A DNA stretch of 64,000 nt from Lactuca virosa (lineage: Eukaryota; Streptophyta; Magnoliopsida; Asterales; Asteraceae), in NCBI GenBank assembly GCA_928212115.1, contig CAKMRJ010005745.1, forward strand, positions 225,833,143 through 225,897,142. The letters run 5' to 3'. The translations under genes and the position numbers were made by a program. Below, piece by piece: positions 33,145 through 45,390 of the stretch. The notes under the pieces were generated by a model, which did no database searches, was not told the DNA's origin, and saw only the letters and a list, made by a program, of their open reading frames with translations. Each line of letters begins with the position of its first letter. Position 1 is the stretch's first letter.

Positions 33145-34070
33145 CTACTCGACAAGTTGAATGCCCTGACTCGTCGAGTAGAAGCAGATTGGGCCACGTG
33201 TTTAGGTGACCTACTCACCTAGTCCAAGGTAGGACTCGACGAGTAGGAGCTGGATGATGAAACCCTAATTTCCGGGGTTTTGCACCCTATTTAAAGGATC
33301 ATAAGGCTCATTTAGCCCCCTTACAGCCTCTTGAGAATTCAGCAAACCCTAATCTGTGTCTGTGCTCCATGCTTGTGTGTTTTAAGCTTTGGAAGGTGGA
33401 TCTTAGTAAGAAGAGCTTGGAGAGCAAGTGGTTAGAAGCAAGGAACGTGTGGGGATCTGATATCTACTTCAGCTAGCATCTTTTGGAAGGTATCAAGTCG
33501 TTACCTTCACCTCATTTCCTTCTAGATCCCATTTGGTTAAAGATTAGGGCTTTTCTAACATATTATGAAGCTATTCTTGGGTATGAGCTCAGATCTGAAG
33601 TTGTAACTTCAGATCTGAACTCTCTTTGGTCTCTAAGTCCATAAAGCTTTCAGCTTTAGCAAGTATGAACCTCTCCTTTAGTGTAAAACTCTATTTCAAG
33701 CTTGGTTTTTTCATTATATGAATTTAAAGCCTTGCATGCACGTAAAGTTTGCAACTTTACGTGATAAACATGCCTTGGGAAGCTGGATCTGCAATATGGA
33801 ACCTTAAGATGGCTTAATAAGCATCTGAATGGATATGGACTGAAGGGACTCAGTGAGTTGCATGGTCAACTCAGCGAGTCCGATGAAGATTGTTGTGGAC
33901 TCGGTGAGTCAGTAGGGTGACTCGGCGAGTCAGCTAGGGTTTTCCCGACTTTTGGCATACATAAACTCGGCGAGTTGCAGGGAAACTCGACGAGTCAATT
34001 GGGGATTTCACGACTACTCGAGTTCTGGAAGGACTCGACGAGTCAGTGAACTGCACTCGACGAGTCGGGT
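33145..34070. repeat. ACTCG-CGAGT palindrome cluster, T3 LTR
   Basis: Examples: GACTCGTCGAGTAG (33169), GACTCGACGAGTAG (33233), GACTCGGCGAGTCAG, AACTCGGCGAGTT, GACTCGACGAGTC and CACTCGACGAGTCG (33920-34065). Same motif as in the C1 and C2 leaders. Confidence 0.9.
33739..33763. repeat. LTR hairpin, T3
   Basis: Arms CACGTAAAGTT and AACTTTACGTG with a 3-nt loop; homologous to GGCATAAAGTTG/CAACTTTATGCC of T2 and T4, with both sides changed so that pairing is kept. Confidence 0.8.
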
Positions 34071-34916
34071 CAACATGGACTGTTTACTTTGACTGTTGAT
34101 TTTGAATTTGACAAGGTTTGACTGGTTGACTTCTGGGGCATTTTGGGAAAATTGGAAACTTATGAATATGGTTCTATGGTGAATATAGGTGGTGGAGTTT
34201 GTGGCGGTGATCCGAGAGTTTGAGCTTATCATTTCGAGTCGAAAATTGAGAGGTGAGTTACCTCACTATACTAAGGGGTCTAAGGCACCAAGGCCGGCCC
34301 ACTGGATATGATATCCTAGCATTTTGTAGTATGATGAGTATGAGTTAGTGTTGCATGTTTGTTGTTATGCCAGTTAGGTAGATCTATAGGACTACCTGTA
34401 GTATTATGTGATTATCTGTATATGCATTAGTTATGTTATATGTCGATATATTATGTGAAACGGGTTGAGGTGTGTTGCTCCGTGCGGCAACCAAGAAACC
34501 CGGGAGCATTCCAGATACGAGCAGAGGGAGATTCGTACTGTGGGCTCGATGGCAATCTAGATGTGAGCTGTGGGCCCGGAAGGTAATCCAGACTCACACT
34601 GTGGGCCCAGGGGTAAGCCTATCTGTAAAGATGTTGACCAGTACATGTTGTTATTTATATATGTGTTATGTGCAGTGTATTGATATTTTGGGGGAAACTC
34701 ACTAAGCTTTCGGGCTTACAGTTTTCAGTTTATCGATTCAGGTACATCCGGGGATCGCGGTAAGGCAAAGGCGTGATCGTACAGCTCCTCATGTTTTGTT
34801 TATGTTTATGGGAAAAACTCTGATATTATACATTTTGAAAACAAGTTTGTAATGATTTAATGGATCTGAAATGTTTTTAAAAGTTCAAATTTGGCATGAT
34901 TTTTATGGGTGTTACA

Positions 34917-35177
34917 AAGACACTCAACACTATTATCGGTTCCTGCCTGCCATAAAATATCCCAAACTAAAATCCACTTCCCATAAAGACCCGAGCTGGC
35001 AAATCACCGAAATACCCTTTGATCCAAAAACTCAAACTAAATACCCAAGAAATCCAAGGTACATTATCCAACTCCAACTGGGTCTGAAACACAACCCCTT
35101 AGGTATCCGTAACTTGATAGCACTTACTCCTTTGATCACCAGTTCAAAATGGGAATGATTCGAAACAGGATGTTACA
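34917..35177 (-). mobile_element. T4 left LTR, last part
   Basis: Matches 49929-50187 of T4's right LTR nearly base for base (agacactcaacactattatc onward), ending GATGTTACA. No gene. Confidence 0.9.
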
Positions 35178-38100
35178 ACTCTCTCCCACTTGAATTAGAT
35201 TTCGTCCTTAAAATCCGTCCTTACCTTACCCAGCACATCAAGCAATCTGTTCAATATCTCCACATTCCGAAATAACTACAGCCTTACCAAGGCAACCTGA
35301 TACCAACCCTAAAAGGACTTACCAACCTAAACAGGATCGGACCTTAAACCCTCTTGCATAAAACCACCTCTATCCTTTCGAAACTCGAAACTTTAAATTG
35401 ACCTAGCTTCCCGACAACTGCCCACACTGAACCATCATCAAACTTATTCCATAAGAAACTAGCCTAAACAAAATACTTTCCACCTATAATACATTGAGAC
35501 TTCCAAAGGAACAAAGTTACTGATCAAATGCGGTTGCAGAACGCTCAACTAGACAGGAGGCTCAAATAATCCTTCGAGTAGGAGACTCACCCCTGCAACG
35601 GTTAGACTCAGATGAGAGCTACGCAACAGGGTCTAATCAGCTACTCTGAGATTATTTAATCCAAATGCAAACAACTTAGCATATACCCCGAATACAAGCA
35701 ACTCCACACATGACTCCCAAGTCAATGAACCCACTTCAACTCCTCTTGCTACCACTTGCTGCTTTTCAGAAGTAGTCGAGAACTCTCTGATTCCACCTTA
35801 ACTGTCAACTAAACGAAACACCGGATACCTAACCAATTGTTAGGCTACAAACACACACACATCAGTCCCACGCGTCCCCTAAAAAGAAAATCGACTGGTA
35901 GGACTTGCTCAAAACACCATATCGTCAAAACTTTTGCTAACAGAATAAACACTACATGACCCACTGCAATCTCATCTCATACCTAGTCTCCAACAACGCA
36001 TCTTTTCCTCACTTCAACTCGATGTGGCTCTTTCACGGATAAAACCAACCCAAGACACATCACAATAACTCGAACTGCCATCAACCAAGCCCATCCATTA
36101 CCCTTGAACATTGCAATTGACTCCCTTGGCATATGGATACCTCAATCTTATCCCACTAAAGCGAAAACTGCACTGAACACATATAAACTTCGATTCGGTA
36201 TCTTACCTAAAACGGAATTGATACTCCCCTCCTACCCCCGAGATTCACGAATCTGCATTTTCATAATACACCACATCTTCCCGACATCCCATACTTGACC
36301 GATAAATAACTACCCTTAAGCCGATCCCCGAGACTACAAGTCTCACACCTGCTCCAACCACCAGGTTCCCAAGAGGTCAATATCAAGCGTATCCGGCCTA
36401 AACCCTACTGCATCACATACTGATTATTCACATGATCCTGCAACTCAAGATCCAAACCATTGACCCAACGGTCTCTACTAGTTCTATCCCAAATTCCCAT
36501 AATCGCCTGGGCTCGCCCACAAACTCCGAATATCCTCATTCCCAAAAAAGAGAAAATTTCTCGACATCCCTGGTCGGCGTGCCCAAAGCATGAGCCGATC
36601 CCCCTTCCATGCTTGTGACCATCACATAAATAGTCTACTTCGAGCGGATGAATGCTACGATCCTATCGCAGCCTAAAACTACTTTAATCTCACCATGCTT
36701 ACCACCCATGGCCTTACCAAACTCGAAATATCACAACGTCGCACCTCTCGAGCCGAATCCTGGATCACACCTACGTATTCCCACTACTTACTAAGCATGA
36801 TCAAGACAATGTCGACCGACGATTGGGAGTAACCTGAACTCTCACCAACACAACCTAGGCCTAAACAGCCACTTGTTTCTCCCCCACTTGGTTTCGACAA
36901 TGCTCTTCCACCTCTTACACCTTATGGACCTCCGATCCATTTGCATCAATATGCATAACCTGCCCAAATCCTACGCTGAACAACACAAGCGCCATATTTC
37001 TAGCCAAACACAATGATCACTCAACTCTGGATATCCTGAAGAATACTCTTGTAATCATAACCAATCAGATGATCCTAATCACTTACTAAGCCGCCCTTTT
37101 ACCAATGAAATCCGAAGGAGAATATAGATTTATCATCATCTTACCGTTGTCTAGGGACTGGAAAATGTTAGGGGTACCCCACAGTCTCACAACAGTATCA
37201 ACTCACCAAAACTGTCCAAAACCTTACCGCCAATCCATCAGATCGGACACGACCAAAGTCGAGCACTCACTCGCAATGTCACCTACTGACATGAATCAAT
37301 CCTCATATACTTGTAGCAACCCATACTCCTAGAGCGATAACTCCATCATATAGTTTCCCGCACGTGCCGTACTGACTCCGACCCTGCTGGCCTCTCAAAC
37401 TCTGTTCAGAAGTCTTGAGTCTCTTCCCGAGACCCTCCACTAAATGCACCTGACCTGAAATTCTCTTCCCAAGGTACCCCAAATCGATCTACCGCCCTCG
37501 AGCTCTAGAAATCGTATCATTCAGGGTCTCGCACCCTGACACACTCACCAGCTCAATCGTCCACAGCTGAACTGCAGTAGCTGAAGCAACCTCTGCCCCA
37601 AACCGGGCTACAAACTACTCCCAAGATGTATTCTCCAATCCCAAAAGCGCAATAGATTGTACAGTCAATCCGTGCCGCATGATAAAAGAGATCCAAGGGA
37701 ACCGAATCTTAGCTCCTAAGGGGTATGGACTAGTACGGAAAACACTTTCCATCTCCTTAGTCTAACGCGAACCCAAATCCCCGAGCATCCCTTCCATTAA
37801 CTGGCTCACCACTGGAGCCGGGACCAAACCCTGGTCCTTCCACACGCATGCTTATCCTCATCTTGTAAGGCGGTTATTCCCATGGTCCAAGGATAACCAA
37901 GAATTTTCCGCCCCGTAAGCTTCTTAGATTCTCGAAGGCTCTCACCGATTCGAGTATGGATCCTGTGCTTTCAGTAGTACGGGCCCAATACTACCTTCCA
38001 CACCTATCCATACTTTCCTCAGTAATCCTCCTGAATCCTCGAAGTCACCTACTCTACTGATGCACCAAATGTCTGCTAAACAACAACATGATATTCACCG

Positions 38101-38957
38101 AAGCACCTCTTAGGCTCCCCCTAGGTTTGTAACCTCAACGGATCACCCCTCTAACTCATTGGAGCATATCCTAGGCTTTCCTAGGTTCCCAACCTCACCG
38201 TGCGATTAGTTGATCAAGAACTCCACATGATGCCGGCCATCCACCTCCTGAATATCGTTATATTCACTTAGTAGCTGACTCCCATCATTCAAGAGTTCCA
38301 CAAAGCACAAAGAAAGCAGCATTCATGCTGTAACTCTCCAACCCATGAAGTATCATAGAACATTTAGCCCACATACCACAATTCATGCTATCCACATCCA
38401 CCATCACTGCTGGCTGCCTTATGCATGCAAATTATACACAGAACAGGATCTAATAGACTGTCGAATAATAGACTCTACCCTCGGGCCACAACCAGACAAG
38501 GAACAGGAAATAAGGCCAAATCAGTTATTCTAAGGCTATAGGATCCTAGCCGTATACAATTTTCAAAGTATACACTTAGCAGTTACCAATACCAATAAAT
38601 ATTCTCATTCCAGCATAGCATCCAGTATCCCCAAGGCTACAAGCATCACATATCAGGCTAATCTATCGTTAACTACTCAGCACTGGCATGCAAGTCTACT
38701 AGCTCATACAACATATAAAGGCATCTCTCCTAACCCTAACTTGCATGTTATTCACAGATTCATAAATCAAGTCATAATAGATAACATATATGGGTATTCT
38801 GGGGAAACTTACTTGAGCTCGGCTGATTGCATGCACCACACCCTTTCTTGTCATAGAGAACTTTTTCCTTGAAAACATTTTTCTTTTTGAAAACATTACA
38901 TATCCTCAGTTTGAGTTCAGACACACTTGAAAGTATGTACGAATCCCTCAAACCAAG
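35178..38957 (-). pseudogene. T4 internal region, strongly decayed gag-pol and leader
   Basis: Sense order: leader (38957-37960, aligning with T2's leader), Gag zinc-knuckle remnants (about 37340-37420, similar to T2 12200-12290 around cgaccctgctggcc), then about 2 kb with no frame I can assign, then polypurine tract GTGGGAGAGAG (35179-35189). At 3.8 kb it is about 1.4 kb shorter than T2's internal region, so part of pol is deleted or beyond recognition. Conserved module at 38486-38509. Short ORFs such as 36104-36298 are chance. Confidence 0.7.
38486..38509 (-). other. Conserved leader module, copy 4 (T4)
   Basis: Sense GGCCTTATTTCCTGTTCCTT then GTCTGGTTGTGG; downstream sense TATTATTCGACAGTCTATT is shared with T2. 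Confidence 0.65.
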
Positions 38958-38969
38958 GCTCTGATACCA
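38958..38969 (-). other. T4 primer-binding site, initiator Met tRNA
   Basis: Sense TGGTATCAGAGC, 3 nt from the 5' LTR at 38973. Confidence 0.9.
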
Positions 38970-38972
38970 ACT

Positions 38973-39002
38973 TGTAACGACCCAAAAATCCATGGTAAAA
39001 AC
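38973..39002 (-). mobile_element. T4 5' LTR, first 30 bp (left of C2)
   Basis: TGTAACGACCCAAAAATCC then interrupted by C2; the LTR resumes at 47631 (aaattttcatttttcat), matching 28096-28140. Confidence 0.85.
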
Positions 39003-39779
39003 TATTGTATTAGGTGTCTAAGCCCATAACTATAATTTATATGTACTTGACCCGATATTAGCATGGTCCATTTTGGGTTGCATTCACCAGAACAATTCGA
39101 TAGGATGGATATTTGAGAAAGAGGTTATTTTTGATTTATTAATATATTATAAGTATAATATATTAATTGAGAAATCATATTATTTAATTAGTATTGATCA
39201 AGAATTAATTTGGAATTAATTTAATGATCAAAAGAGACTGATTAAATTAACGGGGACTAAATAAGTAAATAAGTGATACATATGGTTTGGGCTAATGATC
39301 CATGATTGATTTGTGATGGACTAAGCTTATGAGATAGTCCATGAAGTGTTAGTCCAAAATCAATTGTTGGATCATAAGCCTAAGTGTAAAATTAGGGTTT
39401 ACAAGTGACTCTTGGAATTCTACACTATATATGTAACCTCTAAGCCCCTAAAATTGGCACCAAGAGTATTCTAAGAGGTATAGCAGATTTTTGGTGCTCC
39501 AAGCTCTCTATCATTGTCATCCAATTGTTGGTGGTGTTTTGTGAAACATTTGAGGCATCACACTTGAGGTGCTAAGCTCTTGAAAGGCCAACTTCTACAA
39601 GATACAACAAGAGGTAATCATCTAACTAGTTTTTTATGATTAAAAAAACAAAATTTTATGCTAGTTAGGCTTCATGCTTCGGAAAAATGAAATTGCATGT
39701 ATAATTAGAGAAAACAATGATCGAAATCATTAGGGTTGTATGTGCACCATAGGGATGTTATAGTGCTCAAAACATATCA
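39003..39779 (+). mobile_element. C2 5' LTR
   Basis: Start TATTGTATTAGG corresponds to TGTTAGATTAGG in the 3' LTR, so TG has mutated to TA. TATATAT near 39426; donor-like AAGAG|GTAATC at 39614. Confidence 0.88.
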
Positions 39780-39780
39780 G

Positions 39781-39791
39781 TGGTATCAGAG
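39781..39791 (+). other. C2 primer-binding site, initiator Met tRNA
   Basis: TGGTATCAGAG two bases after the LTR end; the next base is A where C1 has C. Confidence 0.88.
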
Positions 39792-40456
39792 ACTAGGTTG
39801 TTTTCTATTATATTGATGCGATTGTTTGTTTTTCAAAGCTAAAAAAATGTGTTTTCTGGCCATTGACTGTTGGATTCGTCGAGCCCCATAAGGGAACTCG
39901 ACGAGTTGGATCGTATGAGATGAACTCGTCGAGACCATGCCATGAACTTGACGAGTAGGATCCCCAGTTTGTAGTTTTTTGAGTTTTTTTTGGTCAGAAT
40001 TGCATTAGGATCATTACCACAAACTGTTTTGTATCATAAAATTCATTTTTTCTGATATGGTGATGATTATCCTCATCCAATTAAAATATAACTATCAAAT
40101 TTTAAGATAATAAGTTGATTATTTGTATTATTTGATTTGAATTGTCTTGCTATGTGAAATGAATTAGGTCAATTTGGTAAATAATAAATTATATGATAAT
40201 TTTATTAGTTAAATTTGATCTAAATGTTTCTTGAAGATTTTCATAACTTCTCCTCAAGTTATGGAATATAAAAAGTCTCATTCATGAAACATTAACATCT
40301 TAAGTTATGGAATTCAAGAGGTTTTCAAGAGTTTCAAAACTTGCCCTCTAGTTTTGGAATTGGTAGTCTTATTTATGAAACAGTAAAATTCCAAACGCTG
40401 GAATTTTAAAAGTTTAAAATTCAACCCTATACTATTATAATATTAAAAGTTTAATA

Positions 40457-40458
<2 letters not shown>

Positions 40459-40516
<58 letters not shown>
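40459..40516. repeat. TA microsatellite, C2 leader
   Basis: About 29 TA units at the place homologous to C1's array. Confidence 0.95.
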
Positions 40517-40518
<2 letters not shown>

Positions 40519-40722
40519 ACAAGTCAGTCTTACCGTTAGTAGGCCTCATTCACGAAGTCGGTCTGTAAGTGGGGTATAAGGAAACTGCCTATAAAATGGT
40601 GGTTGAATGGGTGTCCACTCTCACCCACCACTTCCATGATTGGTGGAGGGCCGTTAGCCGAACGTGTAGGATAGGACATTAATTCTAATTAAAAACTATA
40701 ATGATAATTATAAAGTAACTAA

Positions 40723-41634
40723 GGTGTTGTTTGTTTTTTCTGAGGCAATATGTCTGCAGTCTGCGGACCACATCTGTAGACCTCTGCAGTAGAAGAGGTG
40801 GACCAAACGTCTGCAGTCTGAAAAAAGAAGACTGTTTGTTTTTTTAACATCTGCGGGCTACTAAAATAAACTGAAGTCTAAATAAACTGATTTTTTTAAA
40901 CTTCAAAGTGATTTTTAAATATTTTTATAACTTTGTTATAAATAATTAACAAATCTAGATCAACTTTTATGTATTATTGTATAAAAAATAAAAATAAAAA
41001 TGGTATGAATTAACGTATATATTTGATAAAAAACCAACAACTTTGGTTCCAAAATTATAACTAAACATTATAATTAGGGATCAAAGAATTTGATACATAA
41101 ATGGATGGAAATAAACTTCGATTTTTTCAATTAAATCCATTAAAAATGTATCATAAATATTTTTTGAGAAATTGACGATACTGTATTAAATAATGTTTTA
41201 CAAAATTTGGCAAAAAAATATAAGAATATATATTATGATTTTTTTTCATATTTATATAAACAACTTCAACGGCTATCATTATAATAAATATTTATTTATA
41301 AATTTGTCAAAAATATAATGTTTGTATCGTCGAATGTTTTTTTTAAGTTTTGTATTTTTTTTTTCAAATTGTTTATCATTAATAAAGTTGGAAAAATAAA
41401 AATTAAAAAAAACTTAAAAAATTAAAGATATATGTGTTTTTTTAGGCTAGAAGATGTCTGAAGATGTTAGAAGACTATGATCCACATTTGCGCCAAGAAG
41501 AGGGCGCGCAGACATTTTTAGGTCTGCAGTCTTCAAAAAAACAAACAGTCTGCGAAGGCTAATGTCTGCGCGTGGTCTGCGCGGCGCAGACAGAAGAGGC
41601 CACGCAGTTCTGCAGACAAAAAACAAACACCACC
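40723..41634. mobile_element. PIF/Harbinger-like MITE, 912 bp
   Basis: Terminal inverted repeats GGTGTTGTTTGTTTTTT and, at the other end reversed, GGTGGTGTTTGTTTTTT, with subterminal TCTGCAG on both sides. Flanked by a TAA duplication (40720-40722, 41635-41637). C1 (near 23960) and C5 (near 63560) show the empty site aactaaatg or its homologue. No transposase ORF, AT-rich core. TIR start and 3-bp TAA site fit Tourist/PIF-Harbinger; a novel non-autonomous family is possible. Confidence 0.88.
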
Positions 41635-41729
41635 TAAATGTTTTAGAAATTCCCTATCTTAGTTACTTTAGGAAAAATGTGAAAATGGTGCTATTCCACG
41701 GAATTGCACTTTACACCTTGCCAAGTCGT

Positions 41730-41842
41730 TAGTGGAGCGTGTGTGGTTAACCGGCACACTAATTTGGGACTAGCAAGGGAGGTAAAGGGTAGCTTGAGGT
41801 TTATCATAGATCAATGGAGTGTGTGGTTAACCGGCACACTGA
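41730..41842 (+). repeat. Twin leader motif, C2
   Basis: Two copies of GTGTGTGGTTAACCGGCACAC-like sequence about 95 bp apart, each close to a palindrome (GTGTG...CACAC around GGTTAACC). Confidence 0.8.
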
Positions 41843-42207
41843 TTAGGTGATAAATGACATCAAGAGTACCAAGCACATTTGCATGGTTATTCACACATTG
41901 TTTGTGATCCTTGGTATCCCATTCACAAAATTGAAGGGCATAATCGACATTTAAACATGCCATTGAAAAGTTCAATGAATCTCAAAAGAATCTAGGAATT
42001 TCAATTCATTTAAAACTTAATACTCTTTTTCGTTTTTCATGGTGGAAATTGGTAAATCGTCATTTACCTACCTTCAAATATTTTTTAATTGGATCACGAC
42101 ATCAATCTTCCGAATTGTGAAATATTGTGTTGGGTCCTAGCCTTAATATTTCATTTGGGTGTTATTTAAGGATTCTTATCTAATCTAAACTTTGTCTTTC
42201 TTTTCAG

Positions 42208-42888
42208 ATGTCTTCCAACACTTCTTTTGGCTCTTTCTACCCCATGAAATTATGTGGGAGGGTCATTTTTGATGGATCGAATTTCAATAACTAGATTCGG
42301 AACATTTGGATGGTCACTCATTACGAGGATAAGGAATATGTACTCGATAAAGAGCTTAAGGAGGTGGATGAAGCAACTGCTACTCCGGAAGAGGTTGCTG
42401 AATATAGGGCTCTTGAGAAGGACGCGACAAAGGTGTCGTGTGTCATGCTTGCCACTATGACAACTGAACTCCAAAAGTCCTATGAGGTCTACTATCCTTT
42501 TGAGATGCACCAAGACTTGATGGAAAGGTACCATCAAAGTGCTCGACAAGAAAGGTATGAAATCATTTCCTCCATGATAACTACAAAAATGAAGGATGAA
42601 GAGTCTATCAAGGCCCATTTGCAAAGATGCAAAGGTTTGTGGACCGCTTGTTGAAGTTGAATGTCAACTTCGATGAAGAGTTTGCTATTGACATTATCCT
42701 ACACTCTTTGCCTTCTTGTTATGATCAGTTCCGTATGACTTATCATATGAACAAGGAGGATGTCACTCTTATAAAGATTCAAGGCCTACTGAGAACTGCT
42801 GAAAGTAGTTTGAAAAGCAAATATGTTGTTCCCACTCCTACCACTACTGTTGCCCCTATCCTGGCAATTGGACATGGTAAAGCGTAGA
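42208..42888 (+). pseudogene. C2 Gag, broken
   Basis: MSSNTSFGSFYPMKLCGRVI, then a TAG near codon 30, then HYEDKEYVLDKELKEVDEAT, LQKSYEVYYPFEMHQDLM, HQSARQERYEIISSM, a frame change near 42630, then LPSCYDQFRMTYHMNKEDV. Same Gag as C1, and it ends at a TAG in the basic linker (HGKA, 42885-42887). Start placed directly after TTTTCAG. Confidence 0.9.
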
Positions 42889-44400
42889 AAAAGAAAGCTT
42901 CTTCAAAGAACCACAAGGGAAAGTTTCGTGATGGATCCTCTTTTAGTGGGTCCAAAGGTGGTTATGCTGCTTCCTCTTCCAATACAAAAGAGGCAGAGTG
43001 CTTTTATTGTCATAACAAAGGGCATTGGAAACGAAGCTGCCTCGAATACTTGCAGGACATCAATGATGGGAAGATAAAGCCCACCTTCGCAAGTATTTAT
43101 ACTATTCATTCTAATAACTCATCACATGCTAATTCTTGGGTCCTGGATACAGGATGTGGTTTTCACATTTGTTCTGATTTGCAGGGTCTAAAAAGAAGTA
43201 CGGATGTGGAGCACGGAAGATGAACCTAATCATGGGGAATAGGAAAGTGTCACCTGTCACCAAGATTGGAGTTTATTCTTTATTGCTTAGTAGTGGGTTA
43301 GAATTAGATTTGAAAATTTATTTCTACTCGTCCGATATGGAAAGAAACATTATTTACTTTCATGGTTTGTATAAACACGGTTGTAGATTTTCATTTAATA
43401 ATGAAATTGGTTCTATTAATGCTTTTTATAATGGTAAATTTTATTTTGAAGCATTGCATTGTAATGGTGTATATGAAACTGTGATGGTTGTAGACAACTT
43501 AGGAAATAATGTATTGCATATTGATTCGTCCAAAGGTTTGGACAAGGCATGTTTGTGGCATTGTCGTCTTGGACATGTCAACAAGAAGCATATAGCCCAA
43601 CTCCAAAAGGATAGAGTGTTGGAGTCATTTGAGATAAAGTCGGATGACACATGCGAATCTTGTCTGCTTGGAAAGATGATCATGTCACCCTTCACTGGTA
43701 CTTGTGAAAGAGGTGAGGGTTTGTTGGATCTCATACACACCAATGTGTGTGGACCTTTCAGATCGTCCAGAAGGGATGCTAACCGCTTCTATGTGAGTTT
43801 TACCGATATGGGTATATCTACTTAATCAAGCATAAGTCAGAAACATTTGAAAAGTTTAAAGAGTTTAAACAAGAAGTGGAGAATCAGCTGGGTAGGAAGA
43901 TAAATATGCTTCGATCCGATCGAGGTGGTGAGTATCTTAGTATCTAGTTCCATGATTATCTTAAGGAATGTGGAATTGTTTCACAATTGACGCCACCTAG
44001 GACACCGCAACTTAATGGTGTGGCTGAGAAGCGCAATCGAACCTTGTTGGACATGGTTCATTCCATGATGAGTCGAGCTTCGTTACCTATCTTGTTATGG
44101 GGTATGCCTTAGATACTGCCACCCATATCCTTAATCTAGTCCCAACTAAGAAAGTTGCCAAAACACCTCACGAAATGTGGACAGGGAAGGTTCCCTCGTT
44201 AGCACACATCTAGGTTTAGGGTTGCGAGGCTTTCGTAAGACAAGAGACTCACGAAAAGCTCAAAACTCGCAGTCAGTGTTTTATTTTCATCGGCTACCCA
44301 CAGAAATCCTTTGGATATCTCTTCTATAGACCGAGTGACAATCTTGTCTTCGTTGCAAGGAGAGGGGTTTTCCACGAAAGAGAACTAACATGAATAGAGG
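42889..44400 (+). pseudogene. C2 zinc knuckle, protease and integrase, broken
   Basis: Intact CCHC knuckle C-FYC-HNKGH-WKRS-C (C1's is degraded), protease WVLDTGCGFHICSDL, pre-integrase LWHCRLGHVNKKHI, CESCLLGKM, first Asp region FYVSFTD followed by a small deletion, then YLIKHKSETFEKFKEFK, RSDRGGEYLSI and NGVAEKRNRTLLDMVH. Frame changes near 42900, 43215 and 43800 and later stops. Confidence 0.9.
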
Positions 44401-45390
44401 ACAGTGGGAGGCAAATTGACCTTGAAGAGCTTCAAGAGTTAAGTGATGAAGGAACCTCAAACACTAGCACTCAACCCGAGGAGGAAACTCTTATTGAACC
44501 AGTTGACGAGTCTATACCTCTGAGACGTTCCACTAGAGTTAGTGTTCGACCTGTGTTGTATGGTTTTCATATAATAGCTGAAGGTGATACGTTTATCAGT
44601 GATAGTACATTGATAAATTTGGATGAACCTAACAACTTCAAGGAAGCCATGGCAGGCCTCGAGTCTGCAAAATGGAAAGAGGCGATGGATAGCGAGATTC
44701 AGTCCATGTATGACAATCAAGTTTGGAACTTGGTTGACAATGTACCAGGTCATAAGACGGTTGGGTGCAAATGGATCTTCAAGATGAAGACCGACATGGA
44801 TGGGAAAGTACACACATATAAGACACGATTGGTTGCGAAGGGTTTTACTCAAACTCCTGGAGTTAACTATGACGATACCTTCTCACAGTGCCCAAAATCA
44901 AGTCTATAAGGGCTATGCTAGCCATAGATGCATTTCATGATTATGAAATATGGCAAATGGATGTCAAAACCGCTTTCCTAAATGGAAAGTAGGCTGAAGA
45001 TGTTTACATGAGTCAGCCTGAGGGTTTTGTCGATGCGAAGTACCCTAATAGAGTGTGTAAGCTTGAGAAATCTATTTATGCATTGAAACAAGCATCTCGC
45101 AGATGGAATCTTTGTTTTAATGAGAAAGTCAAAGAGTTTGGGTTTTCAAGAAGCGAGGATGAGTCTTGTGTGTATGTCAAGACTAGTGGGAGTATAGTTA
45201 GCTTTCTAGTATTGTATGTGGATGACATACTACTCAAAGGAAACGACGTCCCAACCTTAGAGGAGGTTAAGTCCTAGCCTGGGAAGTGTTTCTCTATGAA
45301 GGACCTCCGGGAAGCTGCTTACATTCTAAGGATAAGGATATTGAGAAATAGGAGTAAAAGACTAATAGGACTTAGTCAAAGTACCTAGTT
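44401..45390 (+). pseudogene. C2 linker and reverse transcriptase, broken
   Basis: SIPLRRSTRVSVR, AKWKEAMDSEIQSMYDNQVW, GCKWIFKMKTDMDGKVHTY, a frame change near 44890, MDVKTAFLNGK then a TAG, MSQPEGFVDAKYPNRVCKLE, KQASRRWNLCFNEKV, LVLYVDDILLKGNDV, and a TAG at 45275-45277 followed by GKCFSMKDL. YVDD active site kept. Very similar to C1, so C1 and C2 are one subfamily. Confidence 0.9.

Larger units (their letters stand above)
30984..34916 (+). mobile_element. T3, 5'-truncated Ty3 element inside T4 LTR
   Basis: Plus strand. Starts abruptly within the RT-RNase H tether and has a complete 3' LTR. The 5' LTR, gag, protease and most RT are missing, together with about 220-230 bp of T4 LTR present in the other T4 copy (about 49705-49927). 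The left junction shares GT with both sides. So a single deletion spanned the old left junction. Confidence 0.85.
33086..34916 (+). mobile_element. T3 3' LTR, 1831 bp
   Basis: TGTAACGACCCGACTC to GGGTGTTACA, with perfect 6-bp terminal inverted repeat. CCTATTTAAAGG about 200 nt in; donor-like GGAAG|GTATC at 33490; hairpin at 33739-33763; about eleven ACTCG-CGAGT palindromes (33145-33245 and 33848-34070); a minisatellite-like gtgggctcg/gtgggcccgg region (34535-34620); and the shared block taaggcaccaaggccggccc (34290). Confidence 0.92.
39792..42207 (+). other. C2 leader
   Basis: Order: ACTCG-CGAGT palindromes (39868-39960), TA array (40459-40516), block cgttagtaggcctcattcac, MITE (40723-41634), twin GTGTGGTTAACCGGCACAC motifs (41730-41842), and a TTTGTCTTTCTTTTCAG acceptor-like tract ending at the gag ATG. 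Same plan as C1 except for the MITE. Confidence 0.8.

Noticed and set aside
36104..37332. Short ORFs in T4's internal region
   Set aside because: No match to Gag or Pol motifs and wrong strand for T4; chance.
38998..39002. AAAAC left of C2 as the same target duplication as C1
   Set aside because: The right flank reads AAATT, so no perfect duplication; the likeness to C1's AAAAC is probably chance in A-rich sequence.
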